Of a stretch of 64,000 nt of DNA, positions 8,856 to 17,047 are shown piece after piece (position 1 is the first letter of the stretch; every line of letters begins with the position of its first letter). The notes below the pieces were generated by a model. That model was not told the origin of the DNA. It worked only from the letters and a program-made list of their open reading frames with translations, and ran no database searches. Source of the DNA: Reyranella sp. (GTDB lineage: Bacteria > Pseudomonadota > Alphaproteobacteria > Reyranellales > Reyranellaceae); contig NZ_SCUT01000030.1 of NCBI RefSeq assembly GCF_004297265.1, positions 145,227 to 209,226 of the forward strand, given 5' to 3'. Both the position numbers and the translations under genes were made by a program.

Positions 8856-9272
8856 TCAGGCCGGCGGCATCCGCTCGAAGGCCGTCAGGGCCGGATCCAT
8901 GGAATCCCAAGCATGACCCCGCGCCCTGTAGAGCACCATCTGCGGCCTGTATCGGCCCGGCTCGTCGAGGCTCGCGGCGTGCACGGTGAAGAGGTCGGGC
9001 ATGGCCGCGAACGTCAGATAAACGGGTGTCCCGCAGGCTGGACAGAAGGCGTGCGTCTTCACGTTGCCGCTGTCCGCTGCAATGTCCCATTGCGCCGCCG
9101 TGCCCGTGAGCCTCACGTCCTTGCGCCCCGGAAAGGTCAGATAGGACCCGTGTCCCGTTCCGCTTCTCTGCTGGCAATCGCGACACTGGCAATCGGCCAT
9201 CACCAGCGGCTCGGCGGCGATTTCATAGCGGACCGCGCCACAGGCACAGCCGCCCGAGTAGGGTTCGCTCAT
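8856..9272 (-). CDS. GFA family protein (glutathione-dependent formaldehyde-activating enzyme-like)
   Basis: A 138-residue zinc protein of the Gfa/CENP-V fold. Cysteines sit in the expected pattern: GGCACGAVRYE, then ADCQCRDCQQRSG, then HAFCPACGTPVY. Family members bind glutathione adducts or simply carry structural zinc; formaldehyde activity is proved for only a few. It starts 12 bases after the AHSA1-like gene, so it is the third gene of an arsR-led operon. Confidence 0.88.
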   Translation of the reverse strand: MSEPYSGGCACGAVRYEIAAEPLVMADCQCRDCQQRSGTGHGSYLTFPGRKDVRLTGTAAQWDIAADSGNVKTHAFCPACGTPVYLTFAAMPDLFTVHAASLDEPGRYRPQMVLYRARGHAWDSMDPALTAFERMPPA

Positions 9273-9284
9273 GACGTCCCTCCC

Positions 9285-9785
9285 CTAATGCGGCTTGCGG
9301 AGGGCGGTCTCTTCCGCCGAAAGGGCGTCGATGGTCTTCACGACCTGCTTCCAGCCGTTGCCCATGCCCGTGAAGGCGGTCTCGTTGCGCGGCAGCACGA
9401 AGCCGGAATGGACGAGGCGCAGGCGCGTGCCGGCCTCGACCGGTGCCAGCGTCCAGGTCACCACCGTGTCGAGTGGCGCGCCGTAGCCCACGTTCGACTC
9501 GTGCCCACCCTTCCAGGAATGGACGAAACGGCGATTCTCAACCACTTCGAGGACCTCGCAGTTGATCGTGCCATCCCATCCACCGGCCGGCGTCGTCTTG
9601 TAGGTGAAGCGATTGCCCACCACCGGTTCGAAGCCGGCCATCGGCATCTTCAGCCAGCGGGAGATGAGCGCGCCGGTGGTGAGCACCTTCCAGATCGTCG
9701 ACGGCGCGTGCGGGAAGACGTCCTCGACGACGATGTCATGGGTATCGAGGGCATGGGTCTCGAGTTTGCGGGCCTCGGTGCTCAT
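9285..9785 (-). CDS. SRPBCC / AHSA1-like ligand-binding protein
   Basis: 166 residues with the START-like helix-grip fold: VVEDVFPHAPSTIWKVLTTG at the front, TWTLAPVEAGTRLRLVHSGF in the middle and a long C-terminal helix (MGNGWKQVVKTIDALS). This group binds hydrophobic ligands and is regularly paired with an ArsR repressor, as here, where its ATG overlaps the arsR stop (ATGA). The ligand is unknown. Confidence 0.85.
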   Translation of the reverse strand: MSTEARKLETHALDTHDIVVEDVFPHAPSTIWKVLTTGALISRWLKMPMAGFEPVVGNRFTYKTTPAGGWDGTINCEVLEVVENRRFVHSWKGGHESNVGYGAPLDTVVTWTLAPVEAGTRLRLVHSGFVLPRNETAFTGMGNGWKQVVKTIDALSAEETALRKPH

Positions 9786-10111
9786 GGGTCCATCTCCTTG
9801 AGAAGAATTCGGAGGTTGTCGAAACGCTCGCGCCAGAAGACGCCGTAGTGGCTCATCCAGTCGACCAACGGCTCGAGCCCCTTGGGCTCGGCGCGGTAGT
9901 AGACGTTGCGGCCCTCGGGACGTTCGGCGACCAGGCCGGCCAGCCTCAGGGACTTGAGGTGCTGCGAGATGGCGCCCTGCGTCACCCCGCTTCCCTTCGT
10001 GAGTTCGCCGACGGTGATTTCCGAGGCGCCGACCACGCGTTCGAACACCGCCCGCCGCGTGGGATCGGCGAGGGTGCGCATGACGGCGTCAATGGAAGCA
10101 GGCTGGTTCAT
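9782..10111 (-). CDS. ArsR-family transcriptional repressor
   Basis: 109 residues from the ATG at 10111, a winged helix of the SmtB/ArsR type: MRTLADPTRRAVFERV, ITVGELTKGSGVTQGAISQHLKSL (recognition helix), then the wing GRNVYYRAEP. It has no ArsR-type metal-binding cysteine pair; this subgroup (next to AHSA1 genes) usually responds to other signals. A TTG start 12 codons further up would run through the palindrome at 10122-10153, so the ATG is preferred. It leads the operon arsR-AHSA1-GFA and probably represses it through that palindrome. Confidence 0.9.
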   Translation of the reverse strand: MNQPASIDAVMRTLADPTRRAVFERVVGASEITVGELTKGSGVTQGAISQHLKSLRLAGLVAERPEGRNVYYRAEPKGLEPLVDWMSHYGVFWRERFDNLRILLKEMDP

Positions 10112-10121
10112 GACCAATTCA

Positions 10122-10153
10122 TTAGTTAACACTAATGCATTAGTCAATACTAA
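10122..10153. promoter_or_regulatory. Candidate ArsR operator (imperfect palindrome)
   Basis: An AT-rich 32-bp dyad in otherwise GC-rich DNA, centred on ATGCAT. The inner 14 bases are a perfect palindrome with ACTAATG arms, and the outer ends TTAGT/ACTAA also match; 4 bases per arm between them do not. It lies 10 bases upstream of the arsR start codon, where an autoregulatory site is expected. The role is inferred from position and symmetry. Confidence 0.5.
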
Positions 10154-10182
10154 ATAGTCGCCGCCACTTCGGTGGGCGATCC

Positions 10183-10701
10183 TCAGGCCTGGAGGATCGC
10201 CACCGCCTGGCTATAGGCCACCTCGGCCCGGACCTTGAGCTCGTCCAAGGTGCAGCTGCCGATCGGGTGCTGGACCTTCACGAACGGGTAGCCAGGAATG
10301 CCGAGGACCCGTGCGATGTTCTTCACGGTCACCTCGAAGGGCGTCGTGCAGATCACCACGGCGCGCTTGCCGAGTTGTTCGAAGCTGATGCTGTCGTGCA
10401 GACTGCACGTTGAGCAGGACCCTCAATCCCCCAGGCCGGTGATGAGGAAATCCACCTCCTGTGCCACCTGGGTGAGCGTCGCCGACGGCGCCGGGGCGCT
10501 GGCATTCCTCTTCGAGGCGACGGTGCGGATGGTGCAGCCGTGCCGCTCGACGAACAGCGCCGCGACTTCCCGCAGCATCTCGTCGGCATTGAGCTTGCCG
10601 TTCTCCAGTAGGCCGATTCGCAGGCCCTCGAGGCTGGCGAGCGGCGGCGCCCGGAACGCCTTGCGCTTGGGCGTCGTCGACATGGGTGAATAGAGCTGCA
10701 T
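10183..10701 (-). CDS. UGSC family selenoprotein (in-frame TGA read as selenocysteine)
   Basis: The frame begins at ATG 10701 (AAGGAG 7 bases upstream), meets TGA at 10423-10425, and stays open and protein-like to the TGA at 10183. Read through, it gives 172 residues with U93-G-S-C96-S-T-C99, then VVICTTPFEVTV, ARVLGIPGYPFV and HPIGSC. The same family in other bacteria has U or C at this site, so this is not random readthrough. A hairpin fitting a bacterial SECIS starts 7 bases after the TGA. The U-x2-C-x2-C pattern suggests a redox or reductase role. It is the last gene after a Bug receptor and a 361-aa protein, with 17 bases between. The function is not established. Confidence 0.85.
10389..10416 (-). 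promoter_or_regulatory. Bacterial SECIS element for the UGSC selenoprotein
   Basis: On the minus strand, directly after the in-frame TGA, lies a two-part stem: TGCT pairs with AGCA, an internal loop CAA/AC follows, then CGTGCA pairs with TGCACG around the apical loop GTC. The apical loop starts with G and sits 19 bases after the TGA, both as expected for SelB recognition of bacterial SECIS elements. The pairing was read by eye; no folding energy was computed. Confidence 0.7.
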
Positions 10702-10718
10702 CGGAGGACTCCTTCCGT

Positions 10719-11804
10719 TTACTTCGGTATGCCGGCGGGCGGCGGCGTGATGGCCTGGTGCTGCATGATCGACGTCCGCCCCCGGCTCCAGGACGGGATA
10801 AAGCAGGAATGGCCGCCGGCATCGCCGCCGCCCATGGTCACGAGAATGTCGTCCGGCCGCAGGCCGCGGTGCATGAAACCTTCCATGGCCAGCGCATGCG
10901 CGCCCTCGCCGTGCTGCGTGTCATATTCGCGGTCGCGGTACTTGCCGGCGCTCTTCATACCCTCGACCGAACGCCTGGCCGCGACGAACAGGAACTCCTG
11001 CACCTTCTCGCGCGACCAGCCGGCATCGGTCACGATCTTCATATGCTCGGGCGCCAGAATCACCACGCTCTGGCCGAGGCTGATGCAGCCATAGTTGGCC
11101 ATCGAATCGGCCACCGAGCCCAGTACCTCTTCCGGCGTGTTGCCGCCATGGTTCTCGACGTTGAAGAAGCCACCGCCGGCGAAACAGGTGACACTCGACG
11201 CGCCCTTGTCATAGCCCTGCGCCTCGCAGAGCAGCGGCCACGGATTGCCGCGCGCGCGCTCGGCAATGCAGAAACTGTACTTCCCGGGATTACCCTGTGT
11301 CGACTTGTCGGAAATTCCCGGCAGCATCTGGAAGACGTTGCGCAGGATGAGTCGGGTCGCACGGCCGATCGTGCCATTGGCGCGGTTGCCCGGGCCGAAC
11401 AGGTTCACGTCGGCATTCATGCCGATCTCCTCGGCATAGGGACCGCTGACAACCAGCAGCGGCGCCGAGCCGCCGGTGCTGGCGGTCGAACCGTGGAAGT
11501 TGAAATCGGTCCGATCCATCGCCTCGAACGCGGCGACGATCACCGGGAAATATTCGGGCAGGCAACCCGCCATCACGGCGTTCACGGCGGCGGCATGCAG
11601 CGACAGGTCGAGGCCGGTCGCCGGATGGTGCGCGATCACCATCTCCCGCGGACGCGCCTCAGCCGCCAGCATGGCATCGACCCGGTCGACGACTGGCGGC
11701 ACGACGGGGAGCCCGTCGGTCCATCCCTGCTCGTAGCACCAATCGATGGCGGCCAGCAGATCGTCCGGTACTTCGTGAATCCGGGGCTTGGCGGCGACGG
11801 CCAT
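10719..11804 (-). CDS. Conserved 361-aa protein adjacent to the UGSC selenoprotein
   Basis: No named domain recognised. The N-terminus has WCYEQGWTDGLPVVPPV (about residues 22-38), an opening I associate with an uncharacterised conserved family found beside UGSC genes. Cysteines recur in VMAGCLPEYF, YSFCIAERARG, SSVTCFAGGG, YGCISLG and GHSCFIP near the end, together with glycine-rich turns (TMGGGDAGGHS). There is no signal peptide or membrane segment, so it is cytoplasmic. The start has AAGGAG upstream. It sits 16 bases after the Bug receptor and 17 before the selenoprotein. The close packing suggests that the two cytoplasmic proteins act together on the compound taken up, which is inference. 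Confidence 0.75.
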   Translation of the reverse strand: MAVAAKPRIHEVPDDLLAAIDWCYEQGWTDGLPVVPPVVDRVDAMLAAEARPREMVIAHHPATGLDLSLHAAAVNAVMAGCLPEYFPVIVAAFEAMDRTDFNFHGSTASTGGSAPLLVVSGPYAEEIGMNADVNLFGPGNRANGTIGRATRLILRNVFQMLPGISDKSTQGNPGKYSFCIAERARGNPWPLLCEAQGYDKGASSVTCFAGGGFFNVENHGGNTPEEVLGSVADSMANYGCISLGQSVVILAPEHMKIVTDAGWSREKVQEFLFVAARRSVEGMKSAGKYRDREYDTQHGEGAHALAMEGFMHRGLRPDDILVTMGGGDAGGHSCFIPSWSRGRTSIMQHQAITPPPAGIPK

Positions 11805-11820
11805 GGCTTTCGCTCCTTCC

Positions 11821-12807
11821 CTACTCGACCTTGGCGCCGACGCCTTCGACGAGCTTGCGCCATTTCACGAGCTCGCCCGGCAGGATCGCGCCGAACTCGG
11901 GGCCCGGCCGGAAATCGATATCTGAGCCGCCGCTTTCGAGCTGCTCGCGGAAGGCCGGATCCTTGAGCGCGTTTGTCATGGCCGCGACGATCGCCTGCCC
12001 CACTTCGGGTGGCGTGCCCGCCGGCGCGACGAGGCCCAGCCAGCCTTCGAGGCTGAACCCGTCGGGCAGCGCTTCGAGCAGGGTCGGCGTATCCGGAAGC
12101 TGTCGCGAGCGCTTCGAGCCGGTCGTCGCGAGCGCGCGCAGCGTCTTCTGCTGCACCAGTCCCAGCGCCGTCTCGAAGGTCGGGAAGCCGACCTGCACCT
12201 GATCGGACACGAGCGCGCGCACGATCTCTGGCGCGCCCTTGTAGGGCACGTGGACGTAGTCAATGCCGGTAGCCTGACGGAAGGCTTCCGCAGCGAGATG
12301 CGCCGGGCTGCCCGCACCGCCCGAACCGAAGTTGAGCTTGCCGGGATTGGCCTTCGCCATGTCGACGAATTCCTTGACCGTCTTTGCCGGGCTGTTGGCC
12401 GGCACCACCATCATCGAGGCGCCGCGCACGAGCAGGCAGATCGGCGTGAAATCCTTCACCACGTCGTAGGTGATCTTCGTATAGAGCGCCGGATTGATGA
12501 CGTGGCTGTTGGCCATCATCATGAGCGTATAGCCGTCAGGCGCGGAACGGGCGGCTGTCTCCGCACCGATGTTGCCGGCGGCGCCCGGCCGGTTCTCGAC
12601 GACGAACTGCTGCTTCAGTTCCTGGGTCAGGCGCTGCGCGACACGCCGGGCCGTCGTGTCGGGCGAGCCGCCCGCGGTGAAGGGCACGATGAGCCGGACA
12701 GGCTTGTCGGGATACTGCGCTGCCGCTGGCCCTGTGAAGCTGGCGGCGATCGCTGTCGCAAGCAACAGCATCCCACACAGGCCCGTCAGGCTGTGTCTTC
12801 TAGCCAT
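11821..12807 (-). CDS. Bug/TctC-type periplasmic solute-binding receptor
   Basis: 328 residues. A Sec signal peptide (MARRHSLTG then a hydrophobic core ending PAAAQ) precedes the mature start YPDKPVRLIVPFTAGGSPDTTA, the Bug signature. VHVPYKGAPEIVRALV and GWLGLVAPAGTPPEVG are the other family blocks. It should bind a carboxylate-type ligand in the periplasm. It heads the tight group with the 361-aa protein and the UGSC selenoprotein (16- and 17-base gaps), so its ligand is probably connected with their substrate. LysR is 108 bases upstream on the same strand. Confidence 0.9.
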   Translation of the reverse strand: MARRHSLTGLCGMLLLATAIAASFTGPAAAQYPDKPVRLIVPFTAGGSPDTTARRVAQRLTQELKQQFVVENRPGAAGNIGAETAARSAPDGYTLMMMANSHVINPALYTKITYDVVKDFTPICLLVRGASMMVVPANSPAKTVKEFVDMAKANPGKLNFGSGGAGSPAHLAAEAFRQATGIDYVHVPYKGAPEIVRALVSDQVQVGFPTFETALGLVQQKTLRALATTGSKRSRQLPDTPTLLEALPDGFSLEGWLGLVAPAGTPPEVGQAIVAAMTNALKDPAFREQLESGGSDIDFRPGPEFGAILPGELVKWRKLVEGVGAKVE

Positions 12808-12915
12808 GGATCCTCCATCGGCTTCATCTTCTTGTTCTACCCGCTAAAGGCACCCGATCCCGCTTCAGTGACAATCGCCCAAACCCGAATGAGCCATAGC
12901 CTGCAGGCATAGCCT

Positions 12916-13818
12916 CTAGCGGCGCGGTGTCTTCCGCCTCATGGCCGTTCGTGCGAAATCGGCGACCTTCTTCACCACCGGCGAGCGCCACTTCGCCTCG
13001 GTGGTGAGCATCCAGCATTCGTAGCCGATCTCGACTCGGAGCTTCAGCTCGACCAGCGTGCCCTCGCGCAACTCCTGCTCGAACACGAAGCGTGGACCCA
13101 GGGCGACGAAGTCCGAATCGAGCGGCCGGCCCTTCACCAACGCATAGTCATCGGAGACGAAGGCGTTCATGTTGCGGGCCGCCTTCGCACTCAAGGCCCC
13201 CAGCCACCTGCGGAAGCTCGGCACGGTACCGACGCTGGCGATCGGGTATTTCAGCAACATTTCAGGCGCGAGCGGCGCCTGCCGCAGTGCAGGGTGACGA
13301 GGCCGCACGACGGCGATCCGCAAGTCGTCGCAGATCTTCACGCGGATGAAGTCCGACTGCTCGTCCGGCGCCTCGAAGTAGCAGAAGACGAGGTCCAGGC
13401 TGCCCATGCGAAGCGAACGCATCAATGTCTGGACGTCGTCGTAGCGCGCTTCGAGCCGCAGCTCGGGAAAGGTCCTGCCGACCTGCCGGACGACCTCAGG
13501 CAACAGCTTGATGCGCGTTGCCGGACCCACGCCGATGCGCAGGCTGCCGGTCTCGCCGCCGGCGAGTTCCTCCAGCTGATCGCTCATCCTCGCCACGCCG
13601 GCCAGCAGAATGGCCGCATGTTCGGCCGCCGCGTGTCCGTAGACGGTGGGCCGGGCGCTGCCGCCGCTGCGGTCGAACAGCTTCAGCCCGAGGTGCTTCT
13701 CCAGCCGCGCGATGCTCTTGCTCAGGGTCGGCTGGGAGATGTGCAGCTGCCTGGCCGCGCCGCTGAAGCTGCCCGCACTGCACACCGCCACCAGATGTTC
13801 GAGTTGCCTGAACTCCAT
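12916..13818 (-). CDS. LysR-family transcriptional regulator
   Basis: 300 residues. The N-terminal winged helix is clear: MEFRQLEHLVAVCSAGSFSGAARQLHISQ followed by PTLSKSIARLEKHLG. Residues about 90-290 form the periplasmic-binding-protein-like effector domain. It lies between the asparaginase gene (34 bases upstream) and the Bug receptor (108 bases downstream), all on the minus strand. It is therefore the likely regulator of the Bug-UGSC group and perhaps of the asparaginase. Its inducer is unknown. Confidence 0.9.
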   Translation of the reverse strand: MEFRQLEHLVAVCSAGSFSGAARQLHISQPTLSKSIARLEKHLGLKLFDRSGGSARPTVYGHAAAEHAAILLAGVARMSDQLEELAGGETGSLRIGVGPATRIKLLPEVVRQVGRTFPELRLEARYDDVQTLMRSLRMGSLDLVFCYFEAPDEQSDFIRVKICDDLRIAVVRPRHPALRQAPLAPEMLLKYPIASVGTVPSFRRWLGALSAKAARNMNAFVSDDYALVKGRPLDSDFVALGPRFVFEQELREGTLVELKLRVEIGYECWMLTTEAKWRSPVVKKVADFARTAMRRKTPRR

Positions 13819-13852
13819 CGACGCAGCGTATCAGGCCGCGAAGGGGCGGCAA

Positions 13853-14860
13853 TCAGTAGGTCGCGAAGATCCGGGCGATCTCGGCCGGGTCGGAGGTCCG
13901 GGTGAGCGCCAGGGCCAGCAGCAACCGCGCTTTCTGCGGGTTGAGATTGTCCGCGGCGAGAACGCCTGCCTTGGCCAGCTTCTGGCCACGGAAGATGCGG
14001 CCCGAACCGGCCCGCGAGGACTGCACGACGACGATCCCCTGCTTCACCGCCTCTTCCATCGCGGCGAGATCGGCGGCGGGCGCCATGCCCGGCGCGAAGC
14101 CGGCCGAAACCAGCCCCTTCGCCCCGGCGGCAATGAAGGCGCGCATCGCGCTGCCGTCGGAGCCGGCATAGGCGTAGGCGATGTCGACCCTCGGCAGGGA
14201 GTCGAGGCCCGAAAGGTCGAATTCGGTGTCGGGCATGTGCCGGCGCTCGGGCCGCCGGTAGTAGGCGATGCGGTCGGCATCGGCGTGGCCCAGGACGCCG
14301 AAGTCGGGCGTGCGGAAGGTCTGCATGCGCCAGTTCGAGGTCTTTGTGACCTCGCGCGCGGCCTGGATCTCGTCGTTCAGCAGCACCAGCACGCCGCGGC
14401 CCCGGCTCTGCGGACTGGCGGCGGTGCGCACGCCGTTCACGAGGTTGATCGCGGCGTCGGTCGACAGGCCGGAGGCTGGCCGTTGCGAGCCGATCAGCAC
14501 CACGGGCACATCGACCCTCAGCACCAGGTTCAGGACCCAGGCCGTCTCCTCGAGCGTCGCGGTGCCGTGGCCGATCACGATGCCGGACAGGTCGGGATGC
14601 TCGGCCACGACGCGATGGCAGAGCGCCGCGAGCTCCTTCCATTCGGCGAAGTAGATCTCCGGGCTCGGCACGTTGCGGAAATCGACCGGAATGATCTCGG
14701 CAATCTCCTCGACCACCGGAAATCGCGCGACGATCTCGCTGGCGTGCATGCGGTTCTCGTGCACGCCGTAATCCTGCAGCTCGAGCGGATGGACACCCAG
14801 CGAGGCCATGGTCCCGCCGGTACCGATGAAGGCCACCTTGGGCCGGTTGGTGCTGCTCAC
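13853..14860 (-). CDS. Asparaginase family protein
   Basis: 335 residues of the L-asparaginase/glutaminase fold. The first nucleophile motif FIGTGGTMAS is intact (Thr of TGGT). The second motif reads GHGTATLEET instead of the common HGTDT, so the substrate-contacting Asp is replaced by Ala. VVLIGSQRPASGLSTDAA and the C-terminal domain (AGAKGLVSAGFAPG) also fit. No signal peptide, so cytoplasmic. GTG start with GGGAG 6 bases upstream. The Asp change may mean an altered substrate rather than loss of activity, since variants at this place exist in the family. It is upstream of lysR by 34 bases. Confidence 0.82.
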   Translation of the reverse strand: MSSTNRPKVAFIGTGGTMASLGVHPLELQDYGVHENRMHASEIVARFPVVEEIAEIIPVDFRNVPSPEIYFAEWKELAALCHRVVAEHPDLSGIVIGHGTATLEETAWVLNLVLRVDVPVVLIGSQRPASGLSTDAAINLVNGVRTAASPQSRGRGVLVLLNDEIQAAREVTKTSNWRMQTFRTPDFGVLGHADADRIAYYRRPERRHMPDTEFDLSGLDSLPRVDIAYAYAGSDGSAMRAFIAAGAKGLVSAGFAPGMAPAADLAAMEEAVKQGIVVVQSSRAGSGRIFRGQKLAKAGVLAADNLNPQKARLLLALALTRTSDPAEIARIFATY

Positions 14861-14957
14861 CCGATGCTCCCGTGCTGTTCGTCCATCCGACAGTCAACGC
14901 AAGATCGATGCCGCCGCAACGTCGCCGAACGGCAACGCTGCGGCGGCGCGGGGTGCC

Positions 14958-15833
14958 TCAGCCCTTGGCCGCGATCTTGTCCTGCGTCTTCAGGTCGAAG
15001 TCGCTGGCGTCGTGGCGCTCATGGAGCTGCGCAGCGGGATCGCCCTGGAGGCGGTTGACGATGCGGCCGCGGCGGACGGCCGGACGCGCGCCGATCTCGT
15101 CGGCCCAGCGCTGCACGTTCTTGTACTCATGCACCGCCAGGAACTCGCCGGCCCCATAGAGCAGGCCCTTGGCCAGGCCGCCGTACCAGGGCCAGACCGC
15201 GATGTCGGCGATCGTGTAATCGTCGCCGGCCAGGTACTTGCTCTCGGCCAGGCGCCGGTCGAGCACGTCGAGCTGCCGCTTGGTCTCCATCGCGAAACGG
15301 TCGATGGCGTACTCGATCTTGGTCGGCGCATAGGCATAGAAATGGCCGAAGCCGCCGCCGAGATAGGGCGCGCTGCCCATCTGCCAGAACAGCCACGACA
15401 GGCACTCCGCGCGCTTTGCGCTCTCCGTCGGCACGAGTGCGCCGAACTTTTCCGCCAGGTAGAGCAGGATGGCGCCCGACTCGAACACGCGGACAGGCTG
15501 GGGACCGCTGCGGTCCACCAGCGCCGGGATCTTGGAGTTCGGATTGATGGCGACGAAGCCGCTGCCGAACTGGTCGCCCTCGCCGATCTTGATCAGCCAG
15601 GCGTCGTATTCCGCGCCCTTGTGACCCAGCGCCAGCAGCTCCTCGAGCATGATGGTGACCTTCTGGCCGTTGGGTGTGCCCAGCGAATAGAGCTGCAGCG
15701 GGTGCTTGCCGATGGGCAGTTCCTTCTCGCTGGTCGGACCGGCGATCGGCCGGTTGATGTTGGCAAACCGCCCCCCGCTGGCCTTGTTCCAGGTCCAGAC
15801 CTTCGGCGGCGTGTACTCGGATGCATCACTCAT
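14958..15833 (-). CDS. yghU: Glutathione S-transferase, YghU type (disulfide-bond reductase)
   Basis: 291 residues, close to YghU length. Typical blocks are PPKVWTWNKASGGRFANINRP at the N-terminal extension, HPLQLYSLGTPNGQKVTIMLEE starting the thioredoxin-like domain, INPNSKIPAL, and the helical domain with GGGFGHFYAYAP and YTIADIAVWPWYGG. YghU-like enzymes bind two glutathiones and reduce organic disulfides. Nothing upstream or downstream forms an obvious operon; the asparaginase start is 97 bases away on the same strand. Confidence 0.92.
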   Translation of the reverse strand: MSDASEYTPPKVWTWNKASGGRFANINRPIAGPTSEKELPIGKHPLQLYSLGTPNGQKVTIMLEELLALGHKGAEYDAWLIKIGEGDQFGSGFVAINPNSKIPALVDRSGPQPVRVFESGAILLYLAEKFGALVPTESAKRAECLSWLFWQMGSAPYLGGGFGHFYAYAPTKIEYAIDRFAMETKRQLDVLDRRLAESKYLAGDDYTIADIAVWPWYGGLAKGLLYGAGEFLAVHEYKNVQRWADEIGARPAVRRGRIVNRLQGDPAAQLHERHDASDFDLKTQDKIAAKG

Positions 15834-15972
15834 GCTCGATTTCCTCTGATGAAGGCTTCGTGAATGGCGTCATCTTAGCGTCTTTCCCGGGCCCTGCCCG
15901 CCGAGCAGCTAGAATTAGAAATCAGCGCAGAAGATATGCTAGGTAGGGGAAGCTTCATTGCATGATGGCCCC

Positions 15973-17034
15973 ATGAGAATTCTGGTTACCGGCGGCGCCG
16001 GCTTCATCGGCTCTGCCGTTGTGCGTCACATCATCCGCGACACGGACTGGACGGTCGCCAACGTCGACAAGCTGACCTACGCGGGCAATCTCGAATCGCT
16101 GGCGGAGGCAGGGACCAGCAACCGCCATCGCCATTACAAGACCGATATCTGTGACCGTGCGGGGATCGACGCCGTCCTCGCCGAATTCCGGCCCGATGCC
16201 ATCCTGCATCTCGCCGCGGAAAGCCATGTCGACCGGTCGATCACAGGCGCTGCGCCGTTCATCGAGACGAACGTCAACGGCACCTTCACGATGCTGGAGG
16301 CCGCCCTCGCCTATTGGCGGACGCTCGACGAGGCCGCGCGCGGCCGCTTCCGCTTCCAGCACATCTCGACCGACGAGGTGTTCGGTTCGCTGGGCGCGAC
16401 CGGCCTGTTCACAGAGACCACGCCCTACGCCCCCAACTCCCCCTACTCCGCGAGCAAGGCCGCATCCGACCATCTGGTCCGCGCCTGGCACCACACCTAC
16501 GGGCTGCCGACGCTGGCGACCAACTGTTCCAACAACTATGGCCCCTATCACTTCCCCGAGAAGCTGATCCCGCTGGTCACCATCCGCGCCCTGCGTGGCG
16601 AGAGCCTGCCGGTCTACGGCAAGGGCGAGAATGTTCGCGACTGGCTTCATGTCGAGGATCATGCCGAAGCGCTGACCCTCGTGCTGCGCAAGGGAAAGCC
16701 CGGCGAAACCTACAATATCGGCGGCAACAGCGAGCGCCGGAACATCGACGTGGTGCGCGGCATCTGCCGCCTGCTCGACGAGATGCAGCCCGACGCGGCC
16801 CACCGTCCCCACGAATCGCTGATCAACTTCGTGACCGACCGGCCGGGGCACGACGCCCGCTACGCCATCGACGCGTCGAAGATCGCGACCGAACTCGGCT
16901 GGCGGCCGCGCCACAACTTCGAGAGCGGCCTCCGCGACACCGTGCGCTGGTTCCTGGACAATCGCGGCTGGTGGGAGCGCGTGATGAGCGGCGCCTATCG
17001 CGGCGAGCGGCTCGGGTTGACAGCCGCCTCGTAG
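15973..17034 (+). CDS. rfbB: dTDP-glucose 4,6-dehydratase
   Basis: 353 residues, an extended SDR enzyme making dTDP-4-keto-6-deoxyglucose, second step of dTDP-rhamnose synthesis. NAD site [10 protein letters not shown] at the start, catalytic [11 protein letters not shown] with the T-D-E triad, and Y-S-A-S-K in [26 protein letters not shown] and [12 protein letters not shown] complete the pattern. The ATG at 15973 fits the family start; a TTG 5 codons upstream is possible. It stands alone between yghU (divergent) and a NUDIX gene (convergent), while rfbA, rfbC and rfbD are about 34 kb away. Confidence 0.95.
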   Translation: MRILVTGGAGFIGSAVVRHIIRDTDWTVANVDKLTYAGNLESLAEAGTSNRHRHYKTDICDRAGIDAVLAEFRPDAILHLAAESHVDRSITGAAPFIETNVNGTFTMLEAALAYWRTLDEAARGRFRFQHISTDEVFGSLGATGLFTETTPYAPNSPYSASKAASDHLVRAWHHTYGLPTLATNCSNNYGPYHFPEKLIPLVTIRALRGESLPVYGKGENVRDWLHVEDHAEALTLVLRKGKPGETYNIGGNSERRNIDVVRGICRLLDEMQPDAAHRPHESLINFVTDRPGHDARYAIDASKIATELGWRPRHNFESGLRDTVRWFLDNRGWWERVMSGAYRGERLGLTAAS

Positions 17035-17047
17035 TCGCGACCCCCGG

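Noticed and set aside
10423..10425. TGA as a true stop or nonsense mutation in the UGSC gene
   Set aside because: Downstream codons keep family sequence and a SECIS-like hairpin follows; a decayed gene would not keep both.
10211..10822. 203-aa minus-strand frame across the UGSC gene
   Set aside because: Different frame; the readthrough frame with the TGA fits the family and explains the conserved 3' half.
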